A DNA stretch of 64,000 nt, taken from assembly GCF_020215645.1 (NCBI RefSeq), contig NZ_CP084058.1, forward strand, positions 9,300,001 to 9,364,000, read 5' to 3'. The stretch is from Nonomuraea gerenzanensis. Its GTDB lineage: Bacteria > Actinomycetota > Actinomycetes > Streptosporangiales > Streptosporangiaceae. Of this stretch, positions 44,091 through 52,953 are shown piece by piece (the first letter of the stretch is position 1; each line of letters begins with the position of its first letter). A program made the position numbers and the translations under genes. The notes under the pieces were generated by a model. The model saw nothing but the letters and a program-made list of their open reading frames with translations. It made no database searches and was not told the DNA's origin.

Positions 44091-45385
44091 GGAGGACCCT
44101 CGCGGTGCTGATGGCCGCCGTCACCTCGATGGTCGCGCTGGCCTTCCTGGTGCCGCTGGCGCTGATCGTCAGGGAGACCGCGCAGAGCAGGGCCGTCGCG
44201 GGCGCCGAGCGGCAGGCGGCGGCGCTGGTCCCGGTGCTGGCGCTGACGACCAGGAGCGACGACCTCGGGCACGCGATGGCGCGTACCGAGGCGGGGCGGC
44301 GCGGCCTGCTGGCCGTGCACGTCAAGGACGGCGCGACGGTCGGCACCACGCGCGCGCCCGCCGCGCAGGTGGCGGGCGCCGCCGCGCAGACCAGGGCGAG
44401 CACGGTCGAGCTGGACGGCGGGTACGTGCTGCTGCGCCCCGTGGCGCTGGACGGCGACAGGGGCGCGGTGATCGAGGTGTTCGTGCCCGCCGACGACCTC
44501 AACAGGGGCGTGCCCACGTCGTGGGCGGTGCTCACGGGCGTGGCCGTGGTGCTGGTGCTCGGCTCGGTGCTGGTCGGCGACCGGCTCGGCGCCCGGGTCG
44601 TACGGGCGGCGCGCCGCCTCGGCACGGCCGCCACGGCGCTCGGCTCCGGCGACCTGAGCGAGCGCATCCACCCCGACGGGCCGCCCGAGCTGAAGGCGGC
44701 GGCCAACGCCTTCAACACGATGGCCAACCGCGTCACCCACCTCCTCGCGGCCGAGCGGGAGCTGGCAGCCGACCTCTCCCACCGGCTGCGCACGCCGCTG
44801 ACCGCGCTCAGGCTGAGCCTCGACCAGCTCGGCCCGCAGGCGGAGCCCAGCAGGCAGGCGCTGGCCCGGCTGGAGGGCGAGGTGACCACGATCATCTCGG
44901 CGGCCCGGCGGCCGGCGCGCGCGGCCCGCACGTGCGACGCGGCCGAGGTGCTGCGCGAGCGGCTGACGTTCTGGTCGGCGCTGGCCGAGGACCAGGGGCG
45001 GCCGTGGCAGCTCGTCGGGGCCACGCTGCCGGTGCGGGCGCCCGTACCGGCAGGGGAGCTGACGGCGGTGGTGGACGCGCTGCTCGGCAACGTCTTCCGG
45101 CACACGCCGGAGGGGACGGCGTTCAACGTCACGCTGCACGAGGGCCGGGACGTGGTCGGCATCCTGGTCGCCGACGCGGGGCCCGGCATCCCCGACCCGG
45201 AGGCGGCGCTGGAGCGGGGTGCCAGCGGGAGCGGGTCCACCGGGCTCGGGCTGGACATCGCGCGGCGGCTGGCGGAGTCGACCGGTGGATCGGTGCGGCT
45301 GGATCGTTCGTCGCTGGGCGGGGCTCAGGTGCAGGTGTGGTTGCGGCTTGAAAAGCTGTCTAAGCCAGCCTTAAAGGAGACTTAA
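44087..45385 (+). CDS. Sensor histidine kinase
   Basis: The 432-residue kinase has two membrane helices (about residues 5-25 and 145-165) around an extracytoplasmic sensor of about 115 residues. A HAMP-like region, the dimerisation domain with His232 in DLSHRLRTPLTALRL, and a HATPase domain with DAGPGIPDP and GSTGLGLDIARRL follow. The N-box is degenerate (LLGNVFRHTPEG), which is common in actinobacterial kinases. The cognate regulator overlaps its start. Confidence 0.92.
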   Translation: MRRTLAVLMAAVTSMVALAFLVPLALIVRETAQSRAVAGAERQAAALVPVLALTTRSDDLGHAMARTEAGRRGLLAVHVKDGATVGTTRAPAAQVAGAAAQTRASTVELDGGYVLLRPVALDGDRGAVIEVFVPADDLNRGVPTSWAVLTGVAVVLVLGSVLVGDRLGARVVRAARRLGTAATALGSGDLSERIHPDGPPELKAAANAFNTMANRVTHLLAAERELAADLSHRLRTPLTALRLSLDQLGPQAEPSRQALARLEGEVTTIISAARRPARAARTCDAAEVLRERLTFWSALAEDQGRPWQLVGATLPVRAPVPAGELTAVVDALLGNVFRHTPEGTAFNVTLHEGRDVVGILVADAGPGIPDPEAALERGASGSGSTGLGLDIARRLAESTGGSVRLDRSSLGGAQVQVWLRLEKLSKPALKET

Positions 45386-45426
45386 GCGCCATATTTCGGC
45401 ATTTGCGGTGCTCCAAGGTGGTGCGC

Positions 45427-46473
45427 ATGCAGATCAACCGCAAGGCGTTCATCGCCACCACCCTGGCCGCCCCCACGCTGCTGGTGCTCGCCGTCGCCCC
45501 CGGCACCGCCTCCGCCCACGGCACCATGAGCAACCCGCCCAGCCGCACGATGGTCTGCTACAGCGAGGGCCCGGAGAGCCCGAAGTCGGCCGCGTGCAAG
45601 CAGGCCGTGACGACCGGCGGCACCCAGCCCCTGTACGACTGGAACGAGGTCAACCTCGCCGACGCCGCCGGGCGGCACCGCGAGATCATCCCCGACGGGA
45701 AGCTGTGCAGCGCGGGCCGCGACAAGTACCGCGGCTTCGACCAGGCCCGCGCCGACTGGCCGGCGACGACCATGACGAGCGGCGCCACGCACACCTTCAA
45801 GTACCGGGCGACCGCCCCGCACAAGGGCGCCTTCGAGCTGTACCTCACCAAGGAGAGCTACGACCCGGCCAAGCCGCTGAAGTGGGCGGACCTGGAGTCC
45901 ACGCCCTTCCACACCGTGACGAACCCGACGGTGGCCGACGGCTACTACACGATGACCGCCAAGCTGCCGTCCCGCCAGGGCCGCCACCTGATCTACGCGA
46001 TCTGGCAGCGCAGCGACAGCCCCGAGGCGTTCTACTCCTGCTCGGACGTGGTCTTCGGGCAGAGCAACCCGTCCCCGGCGCCGACCCCGACCGGCACCCC
46101 GACGGCGACCCCGAAGCCCACCCCGACGACGAGCACCCCCAGGCCCACCACCACCGCGACGGGCACCCCCAGGCCCACGTCCACGGCGACGCAGCCGCCC
46201 ACCGGCGGGAACGCGCTGGCGGCGATCAACGCGGGCGTCGGCGTCTCCCCCGCCACCGCCGCCACGGGCGCGCAGGTGAAGGTGACGGCCGTCTGCAGCG
46301 GCTCCCAGGTGCGCGACGTCACCTCCGCCGCCTTCAGCCCGGCCCGCAGCCGGCCCGCCGCCCCCACCGTCGCCTGGTCACCGACCATGAAGGCGGCCAA
46401 GGCCGGCACCTACGCCGTGACCGTGCGCTGCGCGAACGGCAACCTGGCGCGGACCGCGCTCACCATCGACTGA
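45427..46473 (+). CDS. Secreted AA10 lytic polysaccharide monooxygenase
   Basis: The 348-residue protein has a signal peptide (residues 1-30, ending GTASA) that exposes His31 as the mature N-terminus (HGTMSNPPSR). This histidine forms the copper histidine brace with a second one, probably His132 in ATAPHKGAF. The AA10 catalytic domain extends to about residue 215. A Pro/Thr-rich linker (220-258) and a C-terminal domain of about 85 residues with two cysteines follow; I do not recognise it as a standard CBM. Such enzymes oxidatively cleave chitin or cellulose. AAGGTGG precedes the ATG. Confidence 0.92.
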   Translation: MQINRKAFIATTLAAPTLLVLAVAPGTASAHGTMSNPPSRTMVCYSEGPESPKSAACKQAVTTGGTQPLYDWNEVNLADAAGRHREIIPDGKLCSAGRDKYRGFDQARADWPATTMTSGATHTFKYRATAPHKGAFELYLTKESYDPAKPLKWADLESTPFHTVTNPTVADGYYTMTAKLPSRQGRHLIYAIWQRSDSPEAFYSCSDVVFGQSNPSPAPTPTGTPTATPKPTPTTSTPRPTTTATGTPRPTSTATQPPTGGNALAAINAGVGVSPATAATGAQVKVTAVCSGSQVRDVTSAAFSPARSRPAAPTVAWSPTMKAAKAGTYAVTVRCANGNLARTALTID

Positions 46474-46631
46474 TCGGGAAATACCGCCTGTCCCTTTCCC
46501 GGAAACTTTCCCGGGCGCTCGCGAGTCCTACCGATGGGGCGCGTTGAAAGACGGGGGATCGCTGGGAAGCGATTCTGCGAGGGCGCGTCCAGGGGGCCCG
46601 ATTTCATCGGAAACGGGGAAGGGACACGGCA

Positions 46632-48002
46632 ATGCCTGTCGACCTGAACAACGCACTACCCCTGGCCTGGGACTCGGCCACGCTCGACGCGGACACCAAG
46701 GCGATGCTCGACAACCTGCAGCCGAACATCCTGCGGGCGCACGTACGCGAGCATCTGTCCCTGCTGTTCGTCCGGTTCAACGACGTGGCCGAGGGCAGGG
46801 CGTTCCTGCGCTGGGTCGCGACCACGAAGATGAAGTCCGCGCGCAAGCACTTGCAGGAGCTACGGGACTTCGCCGCCGGCCGCCGCCGCGGGACCCCGTA
46901 CGTGGGCCTCGGCATCAGCAAGGCCGGCTACCGCGACCTCGGCCACTCGGTGGAGGACGTGCGCAAGTTCGGCGACCCGGTCTTCCGCGACGGCATGAAG
47001 CGGCGGATCGCCGAGGTGAACGACCCCGCGGTGGAGGAGTGGGAGCGCGTCTACCAGCGCGAGATCCACGCCGTCATCCTCATCGGCGACGCCGACCCGG
47101 AGCCGGTGGAGCGCCTGCGCGAGGAGATCCTCGGCGAGCTGCCGGAGAGCGCCCGGCTGCTCGGCGAGGAGCGGGGGCAGGGCATGCGCAACCCGGCCGG
47201 CGACGGCATCGAGCACTTCGGCTACGTGGACGGCCGCAGCCAGCCGCTGTTCCTGAAGGACGAGGTCGACAGGGAGCCGAGGGAGCGCTGGGACCCGGCG
47301 TTCCCGCTGGCCAACGTGCTGGTGCCCGACCCGTTCGCGCCGAACCCCGTCCGCCACCACGGCAGCTACCTGGTGTTCAGGAAGCTGGAGCAGAACGTGC
47401 GGGCCTTCAAGGAGATCGAGCGGGACCTGGCCGACAGCCTGGGCCTGAGCGGGGTGGACCGCGAGCGGGCGGGCGCCATGCTCGTGGGCCGGTTCAAGGA
47501 CGGCACGCCGCTGACGATCAAGGCCAAGGCGGGCGGCGGGCCGGTGGACAACGACTTCACCTTCGACGGCGACGACGGCTCCAAGTGCCCGTTCGCCGGG
47601 CACGTCAGGAAGACCAACCCGCGCTCGTTCGGCCGCAACGTGCTCATGGCCAGGCGCGGCCAGACCTACGGCGAGCGCACCGACGAGCCGTGGGACGACT
47701 CGCCGCCGGAGAACCGGCCGAGCGGGGAGGTCGGGCTGCTGTTCATGGCGTTCAACAGCAGCCTGCTGGACCAGTTCGAGTTCACCCAGCAGAGCTGGGC
47801 GAACAACGCGGACTTCGAGGTGGCGGCGACCGGGCACGACCCGGTCATCGGGCAGGGCGATCGCGACATCAAGGTGACGTTCCCCAAGGTGTGGGGCCAG
47901 CCGGAGATGTCCGTCCCGCAGGCCCAGGTGGCCCAGACGGTCACCATGAAGGGCGGCGAGTACTTCTTCGCGCCGTCCCTGGCGTATCTGCGTAACCTGT
48001 AG
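46632..48002 (+). CDS. DyP-type heme peroxidase
   Basis: The 456-residue protein has the two DyP landmarks: the GxxDG motif with Asp200 (FGYVDGRSQP) and the proximal heme histidine His324 (CPFAGHVRKTNPR). Length and the long inserts place it with the larger class C/D-like enzymes. It has no signal peptide, so it is either cytoplasmic or loaded into an encapsulin or other carrier; none is encoded nearby. GGGGAAGGGA precedes the ATG. It ends at a strong terminator. Confidence 0.9.
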   Translation: MPVDLNNALPLAWDSATLDADTKAMLDNLQPNILRAHVREHLSLLFVRFNDVAEGRAFLRWVATTKMKSARKHLQELRDFAAGRRRGTPYVGLGISKAGYRDLGHSVEDVRKFGDPVFRDGMKRRIAEVNDPAVEEWERVYQREIHAVILIGDADPEPVERLREEILGELPESARLLGEERGQGMRNPAGDGIEHFGYVDGRSQPLFLKDEVDREPRERWDPAFPLANVLVPDPFAPNPVRHHGSYLVFRKLEQNVRAFKEIERDLADSLGLSGVDRERAGAMLVGRFKDGTPLTIKAKAGGGPVDNDFTFDGDDGSKCPFAGHVRKTNPRSFGRNVLMARRGQTYGERTDEPWDDSPPENRPSGEVGLLFMAFNSSLLDQFEFTQQSWANNADFEVAATGHDPVIGQGDRDIKVTFPKVWGQPEMSVPQAQVAQTVTMKGGEYFFAPSLAYLRNL

Positions 48003-48013
48003 CGCGTCCTGAC

Positions 48014-48048
48014 GCCCGTGAGGCCCGGAGTCCCCGGGCCTCACGGGC
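48014..48048 (+). terminator. Strong hairpin terminator
   Basis: GCCCGTGAGGCCCGG and CCGGGCCTCACGGGC form a perfect 15-base-pair stem with a five-base loop, 11 bases past the DyP stop codon. Confidence 0.85.
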
Positions 48049-48129
48049 GGCCGGGTGAGCAGAAGGATGTACATCCGGTTCGATCCGCCGCAGGAGGTGG
48101 CCGCCCGCCCGGCCCACCAGGATGGGCTC

Positions 48130-48813
48130 ATGACCATCGCGCTGCTGCTCACCCTCGCGGGGCTGGCGGTGCTCGACAGCACGAGCTTCGGCACCCTCGG
48201 CATCCCCGTCTACCTGATGCTCAGCCTGGACCGGTCCCGGACCGCCAGGCTGTTCGTCTACCTCGCCACCGTGACGGTCTTCTACTTCCTGGTCGGCGTG
48301 GCGCTCATGCTCGGGCTGTCCACGGCGATGGACGCCTTCGGCGACGTGCTCAACAGCCGCGCCGCCTTCGTCGTGCAGCTCGTCCTCGGCGTGGGGCTGT
48401 TCGCGCTGAGCTGGCGCTTCGACCCCAAGTGGCGCGCCAAGCGGGGCCTGCCGGAGCGCACCTTCGAGCCCCGGGTGGGCGGGCCGCGCACGATGGTGCT
48501 GGTGGGGCTGACCGCCGGGGTGCTGGAGGTGGCCACCATGGTGCCGTACCTGGCCGCGGTCGGCATGATGACGACCTCGGCGCTGCCGGTGGGCCAGTGG
48601 GCGCCGCTGCTGGCGGCGTACGTGCTGATCATGATCCTGCCCGCGCTGCTGCTCATGGCCCTGCGCGCGGCGACCGGCAGGCGGCTGGAGCCGCGCCTGG
48701 AGCGGCTGCGCGCCTGGCTGGTCAAGCACTCCTCCTCGATGCTCAGCTGGGGGCTGGCGATCGTCGGCTTCCTGCTGGCCAGGGACGCGGCCGCGCGGCT
48801 GTTCCTCTCCTGA
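48130..48813 (+). CDS. GAP-family membrane protein (SfLAP-like)
   Basis: The 227-residue protein has six hydrophobic helices and resembles the actinobacterial GAP/Sap family (related to the sulfolipid-addressing protein). A basic intracellular loop (FDPKWRAKRGLPER) lies after helix three. Family members help export lipids or other small molecules. The start is set at ATG 48130 (MTIALLLTLAG); earlier in-frame codons lie in the spacer and would add a non-family N-terminus. Confidence 0.78.
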   Translation: MTIALLLTLAGLAVLDSTSFGTLGIPVYLMLSLDRSRTARLFVYLATVTVFYFLVGVALMLGLSTAMDAFGDVLNSRAAFVVQLVLGVGLFALSWRFDPKWRAKRGLPERTFEPRVGGPRTMVLVGLTAGVLEVATMVPYLAAVGMMTTSALPVGQWAPLLAAYVLIMILPALLLMALRAATGRRLEPRLERLRAWLVKHSSSMLSWGLAIVGFLLARDAAARLFLS

Positions 48814-48878
48814 CCGGGTGCGGCCGACGCGCATCAGGGCGGCGCATCTAGGATCAGATCTCCGGGGGGAGATCTACG

Positions 48879-50675
48879 ATGTTGCGCGCGTTCCTGCGGA
48901 CCGAGGCGGGCGGCACCAGCGTGCTGCTCGCCGCCACCGCGCTGGCCCTGCTCTGGGCGAACTCGCCGTGGGGCGAGACCTACGAGGCGTTCTGGCACAC
49001 CTCGATGGGCATCTCCTTCGGCGACGCGCAGTTCTCGCTCGACCTGCGCCACTGGGTCAACGACGGGCTGATGACCGTCTTCTTCTTCCTCATCGGCCTG
49101 GAGGTCTCCTACGAGGTGCGGCTCGGGCAGCTCAGAGACCGCCGCCTGATCGCCGTGCCCGCCGTGGCCGCGTTCGGCGGCATGCTCGTGCCGGCCGGCG
49201 TCTACCTGCTGCTCAACTACGGCGGGCCCGGCGCCGGCGGCTGGGGCGTGCCGATCGCCACCGACACCGCCTTCGTGCTGGGCCTGCTCGCCGTGGTGGG
49301 CGCGCGCTGCCCTGACCCGCTGCGCGCGTTCCTGCTGACGCTGGCGATCGTGGACGACGTGCTCGCGATCATCATCATCGCGCTCTTCTACACCGCCGAG
49401 CTGTCCGTGGTCGCCCTCGTCACCGCCGCGCTGCTGCTGGCGGCCATCATGACGCTGCGGTGGCTGAAGATCTGGCGGGCGCCGGCGTACATCGTGCTGG
49501 GGTTCGCGCTGTGGGTGGCCACGCTGGAGAGCGGCATCCACCCGACGCTGGTCGGCATCGCGCTGGGGATCCTCGTCTTCGTGTACGCGCCCACCGACCA
49601 CAAGCTGCTCCTGGCCGGGGAGGCCGTGCAGGAGTTCACCAGCGAGCCCAGCGCCCGCGCCGCCCGGCAGGCCGCGCTGCGCGTCCAGCGGGCCGTCTCG
49701 GTGAACGAGCGCCTACAGCTCCGGCTGCACCCGTGGAGCAGCTACGTCATCGTGCCGGTCTTCGCCCTGGCCAACGCCGGGGTCCGGCTCGACGGCGAGA
49801 CGCTGCGCGCAGCCGCCACCTCGCCGGTCGCCATCGGCGTGGCGCTGGGGCTGGTGCTGGGCAAGTTCGTCGGGATCTCGCTGGGCACGTGGCTGCCGCT
49901 GCGCCTCGGCTGGGGTGTCCTGCCGGGGAACCTGGTGTGGGGGCAGTTGCTGGGCGGGGCCGCCGTGTCGGGGATCGGCTTCACCGTGGCGCTGTTCATC
50001 GTGGACCTGGCCTTCCCCGATCCCGCCCTGCACGACCAGGCCAAGATCGGCATCCTGGCGGGCTCGCTGCTCTCGGCCGCGCTGGGCTGGCTGATCTTCC
50101 GCCTGGCGTGGGACCGGGGCGGGGTGTGCGCGCCGCCCGAGGCCGAGCCCGCCGAGGACCTGCCCACCACGCTGGCCGTCCCCGTCGGGCCTGACGACCA
50201 CGTGCGCGGACCCGCCGACGCCCGCGTCACGATCGTCGAGTACGGCGACTTCGAGTGCCCCTACTGCGGGCGGCTGCACCCGATCCTGGAGGAGATCCTC
50301 AGGAAGAACCCCGACGTGCGGCTGGTCTTCCGCCACTTCCCGCTGCGCACCCTGCACCCACGCGCCGCCTCGGCCGCGATCGTCTCCGAGGCCGCCGCCG
50401 ACCGGGGCAGGTTCTGGGAGATGCACGACATCCTCTACGACAACCAGCGCTTCCTCACCGATGCCGACCTGGAGCACTACGCCGCCGAGCTGGACGTCGA
50501 CCCCTGGTCCGACGTGGCCCGCCACGTCTCCAGGATCGGCGTGGACGAGGCGTCCGGCCGTGACAGCGGCGTGCGCGGCACGCCGAGCCTGTTCCTGAAC
50601 GGGGTGCGGTACGAGGGGGGCCACGATCTCGATTCGATCACGCGCGCGGTGGAAGAAATCCGTGAGTCCGCGTAG
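48879..50675 (+). CDS. nhaA: Na+/H+ antiporter NhaA fused to a DsbA-like thioredoxin domain
   Basis: The 598-residue protein is a two-part fusion. Residues 1-410 are an NhaA antiporter with about twelve helices, including VNDGLMTVFFFLIGLEVSYE, PIATDTAFVLGLLAVVG and the paired aspartates in AIVDDVLAI that bind Na+ or H+. Residues 435-598 form a DsbA-like thioredoxin fold with the active site CPYC (Cys460, Cys463) and cis-Pro motif GTPSLFLNG. Such fusions are known from actinobacteria. The thioredoxin part may control the antiporter by redox state. A GGGGGGAG ribosome site precedes the ATG. Confidence 0.93.
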   Translation: MLRAFLRTEAGGTSVLLAATALALLWANSPWGETYEAFWHTSMGISFGDAQFSLDLRHWVNDGLMTVFFFLIGLEVSYEVRLGQLRDRRLIAVPAVAAFGGMLVPAGVYLLLNYGGPGAGGWGVPIATDTAFVLGLLAVVGARCPDPLRAFLLTLAIVDDVLAIIIIALFYTAELSVVALVTAALLLAAIMTLRWLKIWRAPAYIVLGFALWVATLESGIHPTLVGIALGILVFVYAPTDHKLLLAGEAVQEFTSEPSARAARQAALRVQRAVSVNERLQLRLHPWSSYVIVPVFALANAGVRLDGETLRAAATSPVAIGVALGLVLGKFVGISLGTWLPLRLGWGVLPGNLVWGQLLGGAAVSGIGFTVALFIVDLAFPDPALHDQAKIGILAGSLLSAALGWLIFRLAWDRGGVCAPPEAEPAEDLPTTLAVPVGPDDHVRGPADARVTIVEYGDFECPYCGRLHPILEEILRKNPDVRLVFRHFPLRTLHPRAASAAIVSEAAADRGRFWEMHDILYDNQRFLTDADLEHYAAELDVDPWSDVARHVSRIGVDEASGRDSGVRGTPSLFLNGVRYEGGHDLDSITRAVEEIRESA

Positions 50676-50714
50676 CGTCGTCGGATCGCCCGCCGATCAC
50701 TCTGGAGCCGCTTG

Positions 50715-51251
50715 ATGTTGGCCTACATCCTCAACATCCTCAATCTGATCGTGATGTTCATCCTGCTCGTCGGTGGTGCCGCGCTGATGGCCTCACGCAG
50801 GAAGGATCACGGCCGGGCCGCCGTGGTGGGGATCGCGGGGTGCGTCGTCCTCCTGGTGGCGGTGATCATCGGCTCCGTCTGGGTGTTCCTGGCCGACACC
50901 TTGATCGAGTCGTTGGGCATCGGCGGGTACGAGCCGGTCTTCCTGCTGTTCAACGCGGTGTCCATGCTGCTGACGGCGGTGGGGACCGGGTTGCTGGTCT
51001 GGGCGGTGGTCGCGCGCAGGAACCCGGCGCAGCCGGCCCCGCAGGGGGCGTGGCAGCCGCAGCCGGAGTGGCAGCCCAGCCAGCCCGACTGGCAGGGCGG
51101 ATCCCAGCCGGGCCAGCCGGGCTGGCAGCCGGGCCCGCAGCCGGGACAGCCTGCGCAGCCCGGATGGCAGCCCGGTCAGCCGGGGCAGCCGGGGCAGCCG
51201 GGGTGGCAGCCTGGGCCGCAGCAGCCGCCCTTCGGTCAGGGTCAGGGCTGA
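50715..51251 (+). CDS. Membrane protein with Trp-Gln-Pro repeat tail
   Basis: The 178-residue protein has three membrane helices in its first 105 residues. A low-complexity tail follows, built from repeats such as GQPGWQPG and QPEWQPSQPDWQ, ending GQGQG. Such Pro/Gln/Trp tails are common in small actinobacterial membrane proteins and may scaffold other proteins. The family is not recognised. The 3' end overlaps the convergent SDR gene by ten bases. Confidence 0.75.
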   Translation: MLAYILNILNLIVMFILLVGGAALMASRRKDHGRAAVVGIAGCVVLLVAVIIGSVWVFLADTLIESLGIGGYEPVFLLFNAVSMLLTAVGTGLLVWAVVARRNPAQPAPQGAWQPQPEWQPSQPDWQGGSQPGQPGWQPGPQPGQPAQPGWQPGQPGQPGQPGWQPGPQQPPFGQGQG

Positions 51252-52018
51252 GCCCGGCGCAGGTACGCCTCCCAGGTGATCTCACCGGCGGGCCGCGCCT
51301 TCGTGGTGAGCTGCCCGGCGCGGGCGGCGCGCCCGAACCGACCGGGCAGCCGCAGCCGCAGCACCGGCCTGCGCAGCCCTCGGGCCCGCAGCCAGCTCAG
51401 CGCGGCCTGCGCCATCGTCAGCGACTCAGGCCCGCCGTACTCCTCCACCTCGCCGCCGGGCCCCCGCCCGACCACCGTCACCAGGTGCCCGGCCAGGTCC
51501 CGCACGTCCACCGGCTGCACCAGGACGCGCGGATCGACGACCATCAGGCCGAGTCTCGCCATGCCGCGGAACGCCTGCTCCACGAACTCGTGGAACTGCG
51601 TGGCCCGGACGATCGTCCACGGCACCCCGCCGTCCCGGACGAGACGCTCACCTTGCACCTTCGTCCGGAAATATCCCCACGGCACCCGGTCCACGCCCAC
51701 GATCGAGACGTAGAGGAGATGCCGCACCCCGGCCTTCCTGGCGGCGGCGAGCAGCGCCGACGTGCCGTCGAGCTCCACCCGGCGCGTGTAGCGGCCCCGG
51801 TAGGGCGCCGAGGCCAGGTGCACGACCACCGCCACGTCCGCCACGGCCTCCGCCACGCCCTGCCCGGTGGTCAGGTCCGCGACCGCCCAGCGCACGCCCC
51901 CGCTCGCGGGCCGTGCCCTGCGGCTGGTGGCGCGCACGTCGTGCCCCGCCTCGATCAGGCTCTTCAGGACGGCACGGCCGAGGCGCCCGCTGCCGCCTGT
52001 CACGAGTACAGCTGTCAT
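51242..52018 (-). CDS. NAD(P)-binding SDR-a5-type oxidoreductase/epimerase-like protein
   Basis: The 258-residue protein has the N-terminal Rossmann motif VLVTGGSGRLGRAVL, VHLASAP, the HLLYVSIVGVDRVPWGYFRTK segment and WTIVRATQFHEF. These fit the atypical short-chain dehydrogenase group of NmrA-like, epimerase-like proteins. The activity is unknown. This is one of the classes of gene often regulated by ECF41 sigma factors, but it lies 16 kb from the sigma gene here and no ECF41 promoter is visible upstream. Confidence 0.83.
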   Translation of the reverse strand: MTAVLVTGGSGRLGRAVLKSLIEAGHDVRATSRRARPASGGVRWAVADLTTGQGVAEAVADVAVVVHLASAPYRGRYTRRVELDGTSALLAAARKAGVRHLLYVSIVGVDRVPWGYFRTKVQGERLVRDGGVPWTIVRATQFHEFVEQAFRGMARLGLMVVDPRVLVQPVDVRDLAGHLVTVVGRGPGGEVEEYGGPESLTMAQAALSWLRARGLRRPVLRLRLPGRFGRAARAGQLTTKARPAGEITWEAYLRRAQP

Positions 52019-52096
52019 GAGAGCTGGACGGGGCAGCCCCGGTAAGTGTGACAATGTTGGCGTAATCACTACCCCGCAGCGTTGCCCGAGGGGACC

Positions 52097-52441
52097 ATGA
52101 CGCGAGAGCAGCCCGGCCCGCAGGATCCCGACCCCGACCAGACCATCCGGCACCGTTACCCCGACCCCGCCATGCCCGGCGACCAGGGGCCTCCGGACGC
52201 GCCGAGCACGCGGCGGCTGCCGTACACGCCCGACATGCTGCCCGACGTGCAGCTCTACGAGGCCAAGCCGCAGCGGTCGGGCTGGTGGTGGGTGATCGTG
52301 GCCGGTGGCCTGGTGCTGCTCATCGCGGCCGTCGCCGTGGCGGCGATCCTGTGGGTACGCTCCAGCGCGGACGGCGGCACGGCCCCGGCGACCACCCGGG
52401 CACTGCCTGTCGCGGCGGTCACACCCGGCTGGAGTTCATGA
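52097..52441 (+). CDS. Hypothetical single-pass membrane protein
   Basis: The 114-residue protein has a long Pro/Asp-rich N-terminal cytoplasmic part (about 60 residues), one helix (WWWVIVAGGLVLLIAAVAV) and a short tail. GAGGGGAC precedes the ATG. No family recognised. Its last codons coincide with a duplicated copy of the 3' end of the next, convergent gene. Confidence 0.7.
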   Translation: MTREQPGPQDPDPDQTIRHRYPDPAMPGDQGPPDAPSTRRLPYTPDMLPDVQLYEAKPQRSGWWWVIVAGGLVLLIAAVAVAAILWVRSSADGGTAPATTRALPVAAVTPGWSS

Positions 52442-52480
52442 AGCCGGTCGCCGCAGGGGTCACGCCCGGCTGAAGTCCAT
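52417..52480. repeat. 23-base imperfect direct repeat at a convergent junction
   Basis: GGTCAC(A/G)CCCGGCTG(G/A)AGT(T/C)CAT occurs at 52417-52439 and 52458-52480, with three differences, all transitions. The right copy encodes the C-terminus (MDFSRA) of the leftward gene; the left copy serves as the end of the rightward gene. Confidence 0.8.
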
Positions 52481-52909
52481 CGTCCAGTTCGTCTCCCAGG
52501 TGCGCCCGTCGTCGTCCGAGAAAGCCTGCTCCCAGCGCGCGGTGTCGGCGCCGGCCGTCCAGACGAACCGGCAGCGCACCGGCCGCCCCTCGTGGCTCTC
52601 CTCGCCGTAGAACACACCCCTGTCCCCGTCGAAGCCGCCCACCATGGGCCGGGTGTCCAGCACTCCCCTGGTGCTGCTGGCCCAGTAGATCGACCACTGC
52701 CGGCTCGCCGGGTCGTACACGCGCAGCGTCAGCCCGTGGAACCCCTTGGTGGGGAACTCGATCTCGTCGAAGCTGGCCGCGCCCTGGAAGTGCCGGGTGG
52801 CGACGGTCCGGCCGGGGAACTCGTCCCACTCGTCGCTGCCGGACAGGGGCTTGACGAGGCGGCGGTTGACCACGTTCCAGTGGCCGGCGAAGAAGTCGAA
52901 GTCGTTCAT
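52460..52909 (-). CDS. DUF1579-like lipocalin-fold protein
   Basis: The 149-residue protein begins with FDFFAGHWNVVNRRL, the usual opening of DUF1579-type and related small beta-barrel proteins. Further matches are LRVYDPASRQWSIYWASS and WEQAFSDDDGRTWETNW. The function of the family is unsettled. It is divergent from a WYL regulator and shares with it a 44-base gap containing a perfect inverted repeat, so the regulator very likely controls it. ATG 52909 is used; an upstream in-frame start would run through that operator. Confidence 0.8.
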   Translation of the reverse strand: MNDFDFFAGHWNVVNRRLVKPLSGSDEWDEFPGRTVATRHFQGAASFDEIEFPTKGFHGLTLRVYDPASRQWSIYWASSTRGVLDTRPMVGGFDGDRGVFYGEESHEGRPVRCRFVWTAGADTARWEQAFSDDDGRTWETNWTMDFSRA

Positions 52910-52929
52910 GCGGAGAACGTACGGCAGGG

Positions 52930-52952
52930 TCACTGACAGGTAGTGTCAGTGA
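52930..52952. promoter_or_regulatory. Inverted repeat TCACTGACA-n5-TGTCAGTGA
   Basis: A perfect 9-base inverted repeat (52930-52938 and 52944-52952) fills the gap between the divergent DUF1579-like and WYL genes and ends one base before the WYL start codon. It is the obvious operator for the WYL regulator; repression of both genes is inferred. Confidence 0.8.
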
Positions 52953-52953
52953 T

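Noticed and set aside
46475..46560. Terminator or regulatory RNA between the AA10 and DyP genes
   Set aside because: CGGGAAA/TTTCCCG and GATCGCT/AGCGATT pairs are short and widely or irregularly spaced. This is too weak to call.
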